64,000 nt of DNA, taken from NCBI RefSeq assembly GCF_000935355.1, contig NZ_JXZC01000001.1:186001-250000 (forward strand). Reading direction: 5' to 3'. Positions within the stretch are counted from its first letter, which is position 1. Every line of letters starts with the position of its first letter. Shown here piece by piece: positions 53,397 to 62,593 of this stretch. Both the position numbers and the translations under genes were made by a program. This stretch comes from Rossellomorea aquimaris. Its GTDB lineage: Bacteria; Bacillota; Bacilli; Bacillales; Bacillaceae_B. The notes under the pieces are model-generated. The model was not told where the DNA came from. It saw only the letters and a list, made by a program, of their open reading frames with translations, and did not search any database.

Positions 53397-54266
53397 GTGT
53401 ACGTTTTTGTTTATGGGACGTTAAGAAGACACGAAAGCAATCATTCTTTATTAAAGGAAGCTATTCTGGTGAGGGAACAAGCATGGGTGGAAGGTGTTCT
53501 CTACGATACAAAAAGAGGATTTCCTGCACTGAAAGAAGGCAATGGGACCACTTATGGCGAATTATATAAAATTAACTCCAGTATATTATCACCGTTGGAT
53601 GAGTTGGAGGATTTCATAGAAGAACGTGAAGACAACCTTTATTTACGAAAGCTTAAGCTGGTCGACACAGATGATGGACCTCAGCAAGCTTTTGTGTATT
53701 ATTCAGAGAACGAAGAATTGTTCAAGGAAGAAATTCTGTCAGGAGATTGGAAAGTACATCAGTTTCTAAATGAAAAGCCTGATAGAATACTATATTTTGC
53801 GTATGGTTCGTGTATGGATGATGAGCGTTTTAAAATAGCGCAAGTAGATCACCATTTTAAAAACTGCCTTGGTGCAGGAGTGTTAAAAGGATATTCCATG
53901 AAGTATCTCTTTAAAGTACATGATGGTGGCCGGGGAGATATCATCGAGGATGGAGGGACAATGGAAGGGGTAGTCTACGATATCCCTCAACTAGCAGTAG
54001 AATACTTGTTCACAAGAGAGGGGGTAGGTCCTGGATGGTATAGAGCAGCATTCATCGACATACAGATTGACGGGAAGCTTTATCATGACGTTTTAACCTT
54101 TATTGTAAAAGGTAAGTTTGAGGAAACGTGTCCCCCTGAACATTACGCAAAAGAGATTCTACGTGGTAGTCGACCACATGTAAGCAAGTCCTATCATGAA
54201 AAATTACAGCAACAATTACTTGGAATAGGGATGACAGAAGTTCAGGTACAGAATCTTCTTGACTAA
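53397..54266 (+). CDS. Two-domain gamma-glutamylcyclotransferase-like (GGCT/AIG2) protein
   Basis: 289 residues, GTG start with SD AAGGAAGGGG. N-terminal domain opens YVFVYGTLRRHESNHSLL, the YGTL(R) glycine loop of the cyclotransferase fold, with the catalytic-like Glu in LDELEDF. The second domain opens ILYFAYGSCMDDERFK and carries GPGWYR; its YGS loop is the typical GGCT form. Such fusions of a YtfP-like and a GGCT domain occur in Bacillus (YkqA). Likely acts on gamma-glutamyl amines or related compounds. A GNAT gene follows after 39 bases. Confidence 0.85.
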   Translation: MYVFVYGTLRRHESNHSLLKEAILVREQAWVEGVLYDTKRGFPALKEGNGTTYGELYKINSSILSPLDELEDFIEEREDNLYLRKLKLVDTDDGPQQAFVYYSENEELFKEEILSGDWKVHQFLNEKPDRILYFAYGSCMDDERFKIAQVDHHFKNCLGAGVLKGYSMKYLFKVHDGGRGDIIEDGGTMEGVVYDIPQLAVEYLFTREGVGPGWYRAAFIDIQIDGKLYHDVLTFIVKGKFEETCPPEHYAKEILRGSRPHVSKSYHEKLQQQLLGIGMTEVQVQNLLD

Positions 54267-54305
54267 GACGAATAGATGCTTGGACCAGTCCCGGGAGGAG
54301 AAGAA

Positions 54306-55136
54306 ATGATGGTAAATGATCATACATTATTTACTGCAATAGAATCCCATCACTGGGACTATCCAGACAGACTGATCCCCAGTGAAGTGGTTAGTTTACA
54401 CAGTGATGGAATCGTTGCCATTAAAAATAGACAATTGAAAAATGTATTTGCCAATAAGGTACCAAAATTCATTGCGAACAACATGCATGAACTTCATGAG
54501 CAATGGAAAGAGATTGAAACGTTTTATGGGGAGGAATCCTTTAGTATGTGGATCAGGGAGCCGCTTATCGATCAAGAAGAGGAATTTCTCCATTCTAAGG
54601 ATGGAATGATGGAAGAGAGGTATGAGGGGCTTGTATTTGATCTAAATCAGAGTACATTCATCCCTCCAACTAATCATAGAGTCATTACAGTTGAAAGTGA
54701 TCTTCACATCCATGATCTTGTACAAATCAGTTCCTCTATATGGGGGTATAGGGAAGAAGATCAGCCGGTAATTTTCAAACAAAGAAAAGAGTTTATAAGG
54801 AAATCGGGACCGGATGGTGGGTTCACATTGGCTTACAATAAGGAGGGGCATCCCGTTGGATACGGAAATTATCGGTTTAGCACTGATCATGAAGTCCTTT
54901 ACCTTAATGGAGGAGGGGTGCTCCAAGAAGCAAGGCATGATGGGGTATATTCTTCATTAGTGGCGCATCGTTTGAAAATGGCAAGACGAGCGCAATGTCG
55001 GTTTGTAACCTGTCAGGCCAGGGTAGGCCACTCAGCCCCCATTCTAAAGAGGTTGGGCTTCCAAGCGTTTTCAACCTATCAATATTGGGTAGTGAATAGA
55101 AAAGCCCGGGCAAGTTTTGAAAGCGCGAATAAATAG
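54306..55136 (+). CDS. GNAT family N-acetyltransferase
   Basis: 276 residues from ATG 54306, placed by CGGGAGGAG (54292-54300); the ORF's first ATG 54276 has no SD. The C-terminal GNAT core reads EVLYLNGGGVLQEARHDGVY then SSLVAHRLKMARR, and VTCQARVGHSAPILKRLGF; the acetyl-CoA loop is degenerate (R-H-D-G-V-Y). Probably in one transcript with the GGCT gene. Substrate unknown. Confidence 0.75.
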   Translation: MMVNDHTLFTAIESHHWDYPDRLIPSEVVSLHSDGIVAIKNRQLKNVFANKVPKFIANNMHELHEQWKEIETFYGEESFSMWIREPLIDQEEEFLHSKDGMMEERYEGLVFDLNQSTFIPPTNHRVITVESDLHIHDLVQISSSIWGYREEDQPVIFKQRKEFIRKSGPDGGFTLAYNKEGHPVGYGNYRFSTDHEVLYLNGGGVLQEARHDGVYSSLVAHRLKMARRAQCRFVTCQARVGHSAPILKRLGFQAFSTYQYWVVNRKARASFESANK

Positions 55137-55167
55137 TCTCTTTGAGTGAAATGGAGTGATACAATGG

Positions 55168-55794
55168 ATGGATATTTTACTACAATTGGTTGATCAATTT
55201 GGATATATCGCCATGTTTCTTTTTAGCTGGATTGTTTTTTTAGGATTACCGGTTCCTAATGAGCTGGCTGCTGCACTATCGGGATATTTATCTGAATGGA
55301 GAAATTTCAACCCGTATACCTCCTTTTTCTTTATGTATAGTGGTTTGATCTCTTATGGAATCTTCGCCTTTTTAAATGGACGATATTTCGGAACTAAATT
55401 AATTTCTCGGTTTATGAAGGGAGATAAATCAAGAAAACTCATTGATAACGGTGAAAATTGGATTAAAAAGTACGGTCCGCTTGCAATTTCTTTCAGCTAT
55501 TTTATACCAGGCATTCGTTTATTCATGCCTTATATTGCAGGAACGTCCAAAGGGATTTCTTTCATGAAGTTTCTCTTATATGCGCTTCCATCTGCTTTTA
55601 TTTGGGGATTTGCGTATTTTCAGATTGGAAGATACTTTCCAAAAAGTTTTCAGGGATTGTTGGAAGAAATGAGCGTGAAGGCAGGAATTGTTTTCTCCAT
55701 TTTATTCATCGGGGTTATCGTGTACAGTATTGTTTTGACATTGAAAAAAACCCATAATGCCTCGAAATGGAAAAAAGTCCGTTATCGAAAATAA
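55168..55794 (+). CDS. DedA family membrane protein
   Basis: 208 residues from ATG 55168 (GGAGTG about 11 bases upstream); the in-frame GTG at 55156 has no SD of its own. DedA marks: GLPVPNELAAALSGYLSEW, the GRYFGTKLISRF segment and FSYFIPGIRLFMPYIAGTSK, with the conserved R-x-x-x-P-x-x-A-G of VTT/DedA proteins. Flippases or proton-coupled transporters for undecaprenyl phosphate/phospholipids in other species. Substrate here inferred only. Confidence 0.86.
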   Translation: MDILLQLVDQFGYIAMFLFSWIVFLGLPVPNELAAALSGYLSEWRNFNPYTSFFFMYSGLISYGIFAFLNGRYFGTKLISRFMKGDKSRKLIDNGENWIKKYGPLAISFSYFIPGIRLFMPYIAGTSKGISFMKFLLYALPSAFIWGFAYFQIGRYFPKSFQGLLEEMSVKAGIVFSILFIGVIVYSIVLTLKKTHNASKWKKVRYRK

Positions 55795-55832
55795 AGAAGG
55801 ACTGATCAAAGAAGTCATCTCCTTTAATCAGT

Positions 55833-56168
55833 CTATCTGTCTTGTTCGTCTTTCATAATAGTAAAATACTTACCGAGTATACCCAAAGCTTTAATTGTGG
55901 TTCTTGAGCCATTTTCATCCTCGTATATTTTACCGATAGTATTAAATAGCAAGTAACCGTTTTTAATGTTAGAGCCTGTTTCAATAAGAGTTGAATAAGT
56001 ATTTCCCTCAATTTTCTTTGAACATGTTATGGATTTATTACATTCAATATTGTATTCATCTAGAAGCCATATATAAAACTGTTCTTCATTTGGCCGGTGG
56101 GTACTCATGTAAAAAAACATCAAAATCAACGTGAATATCCCCATTCTACTTAATGCGCTTCTCACCAT
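55833..56168 (-). CDS. Exported or membrane-anchored protein of unknown function (111 aa)
   Basis: ATG 56168 (GTG 56171 also possible) behind CAGGAGAGG; the longer ORF to 56384 overlaps the divergent gene and is discarded. N-terminal hydrophobic helix RMGIFTLILMFFYMS, then a soluble domain with two Cys six residues apart (IECNKSITC). No family recognised. Oddly placed between dedA (convergent) and DUF6501 (divergent). Confidence 0.55.
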   Translation of the reverse strand: MVRSALSRMGIFTLILMFFYMSTHRPNEEQFYIWLLDEYNIECNKSITCSKKIEGNTYSTLIETGSNIKNGYLLFNTIGKIYEDENGSRTTIKALGILGKYFTIMKDEQDR

Positions 56169-56327
56169 CACAATCGAACCTCTCCTGAAAATCCCTTCTA
56201 TAATATACCATATGTCCTTGTTGAATGTGAACATCATATGAAAACTGACAAATGAGATAGTAGTTGAACTTATAGCTTTGTAAGAATATACTATTAGCAT
56301 AGTATATTCAAAAAGGAGGCTATTGAA

Positions 56328-56531
56328 TTGATTCACAAAACTTGGACGGAAAACAATACCGGAAAAAAGGTAAAATGTGTACATACGGATGCTAAGAAAT
56401 ATACAGTTGAAAATGTTTTAACCATTGGTAAAGAATACGATGTGAAAAACGAATCTGAAGAGTATTACTTCGTCATCGATGAGAGTGGGAAAATGGGAGG
56501 CTTCTACAAAGTGTACTTTGAAGAGGTATAA
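56328..56531 (+). CDS. DUF6501 family small protein (67 aa)
   Basis: TTG start with SD AAAAAGGAGGCTATTGAA. Reads MIHKTWTENNTGKKVKCVHT then KEYDVKNESEEYYFVIDESG and GGFYKVYFEEV. From memory this is DUF6501, short basic-acidic beta-rich proteins of Bacillus, function unknown. A terminator follows. Confidence 0.72.
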   Translation: MIHKTWTENNTGKKVKCVHTDAKKYTVENVLTIGKEYDVKNESEEYYFVIDESGKMGGFYKVYFEEV

Positions 56532-56544
56532 ACCACTTCTTTCT

Positions 56545-56582
56545 GGCTGGTTTCTTTTTATGAGGAGAAACCGGCTTTTTTG
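56545..56582 (+). terminator. Terminator after the DUF6501 gene
   Basis: GGCTGGTTTCT / AGAAACCGGCT (two wobbles), tail TTTTTTG. Confidence 0.8.
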
Positions 56583-56618
56583 ATACTACTAAAATATGGT
56601 GCAAATGGGGAAAAGAGA

Positions 56619-57524
56619 ATGAAACACTCATTTAGTAAGCGAATCATTTCTATGGAGGACCAAGCATCTCTGAATAACCTTTTCAAGAGTTATGAAACTG
56701 AAGTATATGGAGAGGTTCAAACCAGTGAAGCTGAAATTCAAGAAATGATGGATTCTATTCCTGAACCTGACCGAAGAGGGCTTTGGGATGAAGGGGATTT
56801 AGTAGCTATCTCCATTCTTACTGAAAAAGATCACCGCTTACCTTCGTTAATCCTTGCCCTTCCTAACGATCATATGGAGCTCTATATAGGTGAGATGGCA
56901 GAAGAGCTTTTTACATCAGCCAGGAGAAAGAAAGAAATGAATTCGGACTCAAAAACCATTATCCTATCTGCAAATCTTGATAAAGAGAAAAAGGCTTTTG
57001 AGAAACATGGCTTTACACCAACTCGATATTGGTTTCAGATGAAAAAAGACCTTAAAGATCTATCTGTTGCATCAGTCTCTTCATCTTATCGTATTTCAAG
57101 TTTCAACCCAGAGACCGAAGCGGAGAGTCTTCATCAGGTATTTGAAGAGGTGTTCTCGGACCACTTTGATTATCATCCATCAAGTCTGGAAGAATTTATG
57201 AAACGTTTTCTTCGCCCCTCATTCGATCCCGATCTCTGGTTTGTATTAAGAGAAGAAAAAGACCTGGTAGGTTTTGTCTTTTGTTCGGTTAACAATGAAA
57301 CAAAATTAGGGGAAATCACTCATTTGGGGATTCGCAAAAAGTGGCGTCGCAAAGGGCTTGCCCATTATTTGCTCAATTATGCTTTTTCAAAATTGAAAGA
57401 GCAAGGAATGACGACAGCCGCTCTTTCAGTCGACAGTGATAGCTATACAGACGCAACCATTGTTTATCAAAAGGCTGGAATGTATGTATATCGAGGGTTC
57501 ACTCGATATGATTTAGAAGTATAG
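56619..57524 (+). CDS. Tandem GNAT N-acetyltransferase
   Basis: 301 residues from ATG 56619; the earlier TTG at 56580 is inside the preceding terminator. Two GNAT modules, as in mycothiol-synthase-like proteins. The C-terminal one is intact: EITHLGIRKKWRRKGLAHYL (motif A, R-R-K-G-L-A) and AALSVDSDSYTDATIVYQKA then G. The N-terminal half is degenerate. SD is weak (ATGGGGAAAAGAG). Substrate unknown. Terminator follows. Confidence 0.78.
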   Translation: MKHSFSKRIISMEDQASLNNLFKSYETEVYGEVQTSEAEIQEMMDSIPEPDRRGLWDEGDLVAISILTEKDHRLPSLILALPNDHMELYIGEMAEELFTSARRKKEMNSDSKTIILSANLDKEKKAFEKHGFTPTRYWFQMKKDLKDLSVASVSSSYRISSFNPETEAESLHQVFEEVFSDHFDYHPSSLEEFMKRFLRPSFDPDLWFVLREEKDLVGFVFCSVNNETKLGEITHLGIRKKWRRKGLAHYLLNYAFSKLKEQGMTTAALSVDSDSYTDATIVYQKAGMYVYRGFTRYDLEV

Positions 57525-57530
57525 AAGCTG

Positions 57531-57557
57531 AAACACCCATATAAGGGTGTTTTTTTA
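57531..57557 (+). terminator. Terminator of the tandem-GNAT gene
   Basis: AAACACCC / GGGTGTTT with loop ATATAA, then T7. Confidence 0.88.
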
Positions 57558-57629
57558 CATTTTGGGATATTTATTGGTTGCTGATCCAGAACTAAAATAA
57601 ATGCTTTGAAACAAAATTAGGCATAGCCT

Positions 57630-57659
57630 TTGCAGTGTAAGCGTTATTACATGTAGAAT
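57630..57659 (+). promoter_or_regulatory. Promoter of yojN with an embedded cre-like palindrome
   Basis: TTGCAG (57630-57635) and TAGAAT (57654-57659), spacing 18. TGTAAGCGTTATTACA (57636-57651) lies exactly in the spacer: perfect TGTAA/TTACA arms and 13 of 14 positions shared with the site upstream of odhA. Such a place would give repression. Confidence 0.55.
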
Positions 57660-57692
57660 GTCTAGTATGTGAAATGGAAAGGATGTCATAAC

Positions 57693-58574
57693 ATGAATGT
57701 TGAACGGTTATTACCAGAATCGGTTACTTATATAATAAACGAGAGAAAACAATTATTCTCTTCTCCTGAGCATTCTTCATTAATTGGAGAAGGGGGGTAT
57801 ACTGCTAGTGAAGACTATATTATTGAAGATAGTATCATCTCTCTGTCATTAGGAAAAAATCTTCTTCTTAAGGGACCCACTGGTTCAGGGAAAACGAAGC
57901 TATCAGATACCTTGTCATCCATCTTCTCCCAACCGATGCACAGTATAAATTGCTCGGTTGATTTAGATGCAGAAGCATTACTGGGCTATAAAACAATCAG
58001 CGAGAGAGACGGAAAAAACGTCATTGAATTCATCGAAGGGCCTGTTATTCAAGCGATGAAAAATGGGCATCTTCTTTATATTGATGAAATCAATATGGCT
58101 AAGCCTGAAACGCTGCCAATCTTAAATGGTGTGTTGGATTACCGTAGAAGTATAACTAATCCATTTACAGGGGAAATAGTCAAAGCCGCACCAACATTCG
58201 GTGTGATAGCGGCAATTAATGAAGGATATGTAGGCACAGTTCCATTAAATGAAGCACTAAAAAATCGCTTTGTTGTAATCGATGTACCGTACATCGAAGG
58301 GGAAACGTTAAAGAGTGTGATTGAAAGTCAAAGCAAGCTTTCCGATTCTAAGCTTATTACTCAGTTTGTAGCTCTGTCTTCGGATTTATTGGTTCAAGTG
58401 AAAAATGGTCAAATTTCAGAAGAAGCGGCATCCATACGTGCTCTTTTAGATGCCTGTGATTTAGCCGTTTACTTGCCGGCAAAAAGGGCTATACAACGTG
58501 GAATCGTTGATAAACTGGAAGACGAACGAGAAAAGGCGGCTATTCAAAATATAGCTGAAACATTATTTGAATGA
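57693..58574 (+). CDS. yojN: MoxR-type AAA+ ATPase
   Basis: 293 residues from ATG 57693 (SD GGAAAGGATG). Walker [11 protein letters not shown] (about residues 65-74), Walker [11 protein letters not shown], sensor 1 in VIAAINEG, and a C-terminal helical lid with KRAIQRG. MoxR ATPases act with VWA proteins as metal-insertion or protein-remodelling chaperones. The next gene (8-base frame overlap region) encodes that VWA partner. In B. subtilis the yojNO pair lies next to odhAB; here about 7 kb away. Confidence 0.88.
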   Translation: MNVERLLPESVTYIINERKQLFSSPEHSSLIGEGGYTASEDYIIEDSIISLSLGKNLLLKGPTGSGKTKLSDTLSSIFSQPMHSINCSVDLDAEALLGYKTISERDGKNVIEFIEGPVIQAMKNGHLLYIDEINMAKPETLPILNGVLDYRRSITNPFTGEIVKAAPTFGVIAAINEGYVGTVPLNEALKNRFVVIDVPYIEGETLKSVIESQSKLSDSKLITQFVALSSDLLVQVKNGQISEEAASIRALLDACDLAVYLPAKRAIQRGIVDKLEDEREKAAIQNIAETLFE

Positions 58575-58584
58575 GGGACATGTA

Positions 58585-60504
58585 ATGCATCGATTTATCC
58601 AATTTAATGATGAAACCATTGACTCTTTTTTAGTGATGGAAATGGCTGATTTGACGAAAACACTTTCCAAAAATGCCGATATGAACTTGAAATACGGACC
58701 GTTTTCTTATCTCGATTATAAAGAAGGAACGGTTTATGTCAGTCATTTTTGGGATCACCGGAAAAAAGAAGAAGAAATACATGGATTGAAAAGTGATATT
58801 TATTTAAGGACGATCGGTAATCTTCATGAAACCATGAACGAAGAGGTTATCGATTATATTGAGAAGGTGAAAGCCACGTCTGTTCCCCGATTTGCCAAGC
58901 AGCTTTTTGTCATTGGTGAAGAGGCCCGCTTAGAGGAAATCTGTAAATCAAAGCGTCCCGGAACAAAGAAATCATTTGAAACGAGAAGAAAATTATATCG
59001 CCAGCATTTCGAAGCACAACTTAAAGTGAATATAACGAAAAGTGTTTTTACAGATGCATTATTTAATTCTATATTCCTTCTTCTCCATGCCCAATCTCCA
59101 TTAGAAGAACCGGTTCTGATAAATGAGGATATTGATTTAGCAATGCCCTTTTTGCATCGGCAAATCACCCGCTTCTTTGAAACCTGTAACACAAAAGATG
59201 TGGTAAGAATTTGCTTGGAAATGGTAGAAGTAATAGATGAGATTGTTAAAAAAGATATGTTAAATGAATACTTCCATCTACCAGAAGATGTATATGACAC
59301 TGAGGAAATGTTTACTGAAACATTTGACGATTTAAAAAGAAAAGATCCTCTTGCTAATCAGGATGTGTTGGAAGAAGAGAGCACAGGCGAGGAAGAAGTG
59401 ATAGATGAAGAATTCCGAACTTGGCACAGGGAAACGAGTGACAAAGGGGAGTCATTCCTTCAGTTTGACTTAGATCAAGGGTCTCAATCAGACCTTATGG
59501 GCAAAGGTGTCCGTGAAGGAGATGATGGGGACCAGGCAATGGCTATGGTACAGGGCTCAGCCAAAGAAACGGAGCAGGAGCAGTATCAAAATGTGAAGGC
59601 ACAGGAGCAAGAAAGAGAAGAACTTGGTGGAGGGGAAGCTGAGTATGGAAAGGATAATCGCTTTGCTGTACCTCACTTTATTTCGCCAACAGTTCCATCC
59701 TCAGAAGACAAGCACTTGTATAACCTAAACAAAGGCATTATTGCTCCTTATCAAAAGAAACTTCAGAAAATGATTGAGAAAACATTGGAGCATAAGCGAA
59801 TTCAGCCCAGAAGTGATTTGCACTTCGGCAGGCTGAACAAAAAATTATTGCGCTTTATCACAGATGATAACCCAAGACTTTTCTATAAAAAGCAAAACCC
59901 TTCATCTGAAATAGATGCTGTTTTCTCATTATTAGTGGACTGTTCAGGTTCGATGTATGACAAAATGGATCAAACGAAGCAGGGGATTACGTTATTTCAT
60001 GAATCATTAAAATCGGTTCGTGTACCACATGAGGTAGTGGGATTCTGGGAAGATACTAACAGGGCGACAAAGACCAGTCAACCCAATTATATGAATCCTG
60101 TACTGGATTTCTATTCTTCCTTAAAACCTAACAGTGGTTCAGAAATCATGCAGCTCCAGCCTGAAGAAGATAATAGGGATGGCTTTGCCATTCGGTTAAT
60201 GACAGAACGGATTATTAAACGGAACGAAAAACAGAAATTCCTTCTTGTCTTTTCTGATGGTGAGCCAGCAGCCATGGATTATGAGCAAAACGGGATTGTT
60301 GATACCCATGAGGCTGTTTTAGACGCAAGAAAACAAGGGATAGAAGTCATCAACGTCTTTCTAGCGAACGGCGAGATAGATGAGGGGCAAAGAAAAACCA
60401 TTCAGAATATATATGGGAATTACAGCATTCTTGTTTCAGATGTAGAAGAACTCCCTGAGGTGTTGTTTCCTTTATTACGAAAGCTTCTGTATAAAAGTAT
60501 ATAG
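58585..60504 (+). CDS. yojO: VWA-domain protein, partner of the MoxR ATPase
   Basis: 639 residues from ATG 58585, SD GAGGGACATGTA; the TTG at 58567 lies before the SD. N-terminal helical domain, acidic Glu/Gln-rich linker (about 265-375), and a C-terminal VWA domain with MIDAS motif LLVDCSGSMYDKMD (D-x-S-x-S) and later Thr/Asp residues in FSDGEPAAMD. Overall like the CobT/NorD VWA chaperones. Co-transcribed with yojN. Client protein unknown. Confidence 0.88.
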   Translation: MHRFIQFNDETIDSFLVMEMADLTKTLSKNADMNLKYGPFSYLDYKEGTVYVSHFWDHRKKEEEIHGLKSDIYLRTIGNLHETMNEEVIDYIEKVKATSVPRFAKQLFVIGEEARLEEICKSKRPGTKKSFETRRKLYRQHFEAQLKVNITKSVFTDALFNSIFLLLHAQSPLEEPVLINEDIDLAMPFLHRQITRFFETCNTKDVVRICLEMVEVIDEIVKKDMLNEYFHLPEDVYDTEEMFTETFDDLKRKDPLANQDVLEEESTGEEEVIDEEFRTWHRETSDKGESFLQFDLDQGSQSDLMGKGVREGDDGDQAMAMVQGSAKETEQEQYQNVKAQEQEREELGGGEAEYGKDNRFAVPHFISPTVPSSEDKHLYNLNKGIIAPYQKKLQKMIEKTLEHKRIQPRSDLHFGRLNKKLLRFITDDNPRLFYKKQNPSSEIDAVFSLLVDCSGSMYDKMDQTKQGITLFHESLKSVRVPHEVVGFWEDTNRATKTSQPNYMNPVLDFYSSLKPNSGSEIMQLQPEEDNRDGFAIRLMTERIIKRNEKQKFLLVFSDGEPAAMDYEQNGIVDTHEAVLDARKQGIEVINVFLANGEIDEGQRKTIQNIYGNYSILVSDVEELPEVLFPLLRKLLYKSI

Positions 60505-60514
60505 AAGAATAACC

Positions 60515-60552
60515 AAGACGATTACATGGGAAACATGTAGTCGTCTTTTTTG
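60515..60552 (+). terminator. Terminator of yojNO
   Basis: Perfect 14-bp stem with one wobble (60515-60528 and 60534-60547), then T6. Confidence 0.9.
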
Positions 60553-60668
60553 GGAGAGGAGCAATTCAAATCAGTCCTTAGACTGAAACAAAATCAATCA
60601 TCCATCTCATTCGGATCCCCTTTACCTGCAATATACTAAAAGTAATAACATTAAAGGGGATGGGTAGG

Positions 60669-60797
60669 ATGAACAATATTTCTGATATGAATGCGGCGAT
60701 TCAAGAATATCACAGAATGAATCATATCTTAAATCTAAAAGGGTGGAGGCAAAAAAGAGCCTCTAAGAAACAGCCATGGTTTGCTAAAAATCTGTAG
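60669..60797 (+). CDS. Microprotein (42 aa)
   Basis: ATG 60669 with SD AAAGGGGATGGGTAGG, own terminator at 60835. Starts MNNISDMNAAIQEYHRMNHI and ends KRASKKQPWFAKNL: helical N half, very basic C half. No family recognised. Confidence 0.58.
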   Translation: MNNISDMNAAIQEYHRMNHILNLKGWRQKRASKKQPWFAKNL

Positions 60798-60834
60798 GTG
60801 AAAAATTCATTATGAGAGGAAAAAAATGTATAAT

Positions 60835-60881
60835 AAAAAGAATGATTATTCTCACTTTATCGTAGAAGGTCATTCTTTTTT
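60835..60881 (+). terminator. Terminator-like hairpin after the 42-residue ORF
   Basis: AAAAAGAATGA / TCATTCTTTTT (60835-60845 and 60870-60880) with a long 24-base loop and T6. AT-rich. Confidence 0.6.
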
Positions 60882-60980
60882 GTATGGTGAAAATCATATA
60901 AATACGAGTTGTATTCATGATGAAGGGAAGGTTAATGAATAATAAGATGAGGAAAAATTTATAGAATAAGGGAGGTCACG

Positions 60981-62561
60981 GTGATTTTGCATGAGTTGGA
61001 TATGCACCATATTTTTGAACTGGGACTTATTTTAGTGATGATCGCAGCAGGCATAACGGCGATAGCCAAGAAATTCAAACAACCGTATCCAATTGCACTT
61101 GTTATTGTAGGTGCCCTTATCGGGTTGTTCAATATACCAGTTCTTGAGCCCCTCAAGGGTTTTATAACAGAAGGGGAAGTATTTAATTTCGTCATTATCA
61201 CATTATTTTTACCAGCGCTTTTGGGAGAAGCAGCTTTGAAGCTGCCTTTTACTCATTTGCGTGCTAACAAGGAGCCTATTATAGCCCTGGCTTTTGGTGG
61301 AACATTCATTTCTTTCTTGATAATAGGATTTACCTCTTATTACTTCTTTGACTTTCCCATTCCGGCAGCATTTGTTTTTGGGGCATTGATGAGTGCGACT
61401 GACCCTGTCAGTGTATTATCCATATTCAAAAGCGTAGGGGTAAAGAAGAGGCTTGCTGTTGTCATTGAAGGTGAAAGCTTATTTAATGACGGTTTAGCCG
61501 TGGTACTGTTCAATATCTCAGCTTACTATTTACTATCCTATATCGATGCAGGCTGGGCCGGACTTGGAAGTGGGATTTGGGAGTTCATCCGGGTAGTATC
61601 CCTGGGGGTCATTATTGGAAGCTCCCTCGGTTATGCATTTTCCATATTAACGAAGTACTTCGACGACTATCCGTTGGAAATTATTTTTAGTGTGATTTTG
61701 TTTTACGGTTCATTCCTTCTTGCAGAAAGTGTGCATGCTTCAGGTGTTATCGCAGTGGTCATTGCGGCTCTTATATTTGGAAATTATGGCGGGAAAATCG
61801 GTATGAGTCCTACGACCAAGTTGAATATTAATAGCTTTTGGGATGTAGCCGCATTACTGGCCAATTCACTCGTTTTTTTAATGGTCGGCCTGGAAATAAC
61901 AAGGATTGACCTAGTTGAAAAATGGCCTTATATTTTCGCAGCCATTGTCTTAGTACTCTTGGCACGAAGTATTGCCGTCTATACAAGTCTATCTCTCATT
62001 GGGAACTTTCCTCATAAATGGAAGCATATTTTGAATTGGGGAGGTTTGAAAGGGTCGCTATCCATTGCATTGGTACTTAGCCTGCCAAGAGACTTTCCGG
62101 GCAGGGAAGACGTCCTTATTCTTGGATTCAGTGTGGTATTATTCAGCCTTGTCATTCAAGGATTAACGATTAAACCACTAATCAATGTATTAGGTATTAA
62201 ACCAAAGGAAGAGGGACATGCAGAATTTGAAAAATTGCTCAGTCAACTACACAGATATGAAACAGCCATTGGTGAAATCCATCGGGTAAAACAAAAGCTC
62301 TATATTACAGACCCTGTATCAAATGAGCTTATCGATACGTACACAAAAAGAATTGATATGCTAAAAGCTCAGTTGGATGATTTATTTGAACAAAATCCGG
62401 TCATAAAAGCAGATCAGCTTACGACACTGAGAAAACACGCATTATACGCAGAATATGAGGCTGTTGCAAAACTGGAAAAAGAAGAAATCATCACAAGCTC
62501 CATCGCTGAAAAAGAATATGATGATATAACCGATAGCATTGTTCATAATGAGGAAAAATAG
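60981..62561 (+). CDS. CPA1-family Na+/H+ antiporter (NhaG/NhaP-like)
   Basis: 526 residues, GTG start with SD GGGAGGTCACG. Twelve or so membrane helices. Ion-binding region: GALMSATDPVSVLSIFK (TM5, Asp pair of CPA1) and VIEGESLFNDGLAVVLFN (TM6), both intact. C-terminal cytoplasmic domain of about 130 residues (GHAEFEKLLSQLHRYETAIG...) rich in helices. Extrudes Na+ (or K+) in exchange for protons, suits the betaine transporter for osmo/pH balance. Monocistronic. Confidence 0.9.
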   Translation: MILHELDMHHIFELGLILVMIAAGITAIAKKFKQPYPIALVIVGALIGLFNIPVLEPLKGFITEGEVFNFVIITLFLPALLGEAALKLPFTHLRANKEPIIALAFGGTFISFLIIGFTSYYFFDFPIPAAFVFGALMSATDPVSVLSIFKSVGVKKRLAVVIEGESLFNDGLAVVLFNISAYYLLSYIDAGWAGLGSGIWEFIRVVSLGVIIGSSLGYAFSILTKYFDDYPLEIIFSVILFYGSFLLAESVHASGVIAVVIAALIFGNYGGKIGMSPTTKLNINSFWDVAALLANSLVFLMVGLEITRIDLVEKWPYIFAAIVLVLLARSIAVYTSLSLIGNFPHKWKHILNWGGLKGSLSIALVLSLPRDFPGREDVLILGFSVVLFSLVIQGLTIKPLINVLGIKPKEEGHAEFEKLLSQLHRYETAIGEIHRVKQKLYITDPVSNELIDTYTKRIDMLKAQLDDLFEQNPVIKADQLTTLRKHALYAEYEAVAKLEKEEIITSSIAEKEYDDITDSIVHNEEK

Positions 62562-62593
62562 TAAAAGAGGAGCCAAATCGGCTCCTCTTTTAC
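62561..62593. terminator. Bidirectional terminator
   Basis: Perfect 14-bp arms GTAAAAGAGGAGCC / GGCTCCTCTTTTAC, between the convergent antiporter and TelA genes. Confidence 0.88.

Noticed and set aside
55833-56384. Long form of the minus-strand ORF
   Set aside because: The 5' 216 bases overlap the divergent DUF6501 gene and its SD; start moved to 56168.
60826-60942. 38-codon ORF with GAGAGG upstream
   Set aside because: It contains the terminator hairpin of the preceding small gene; probably not translated.
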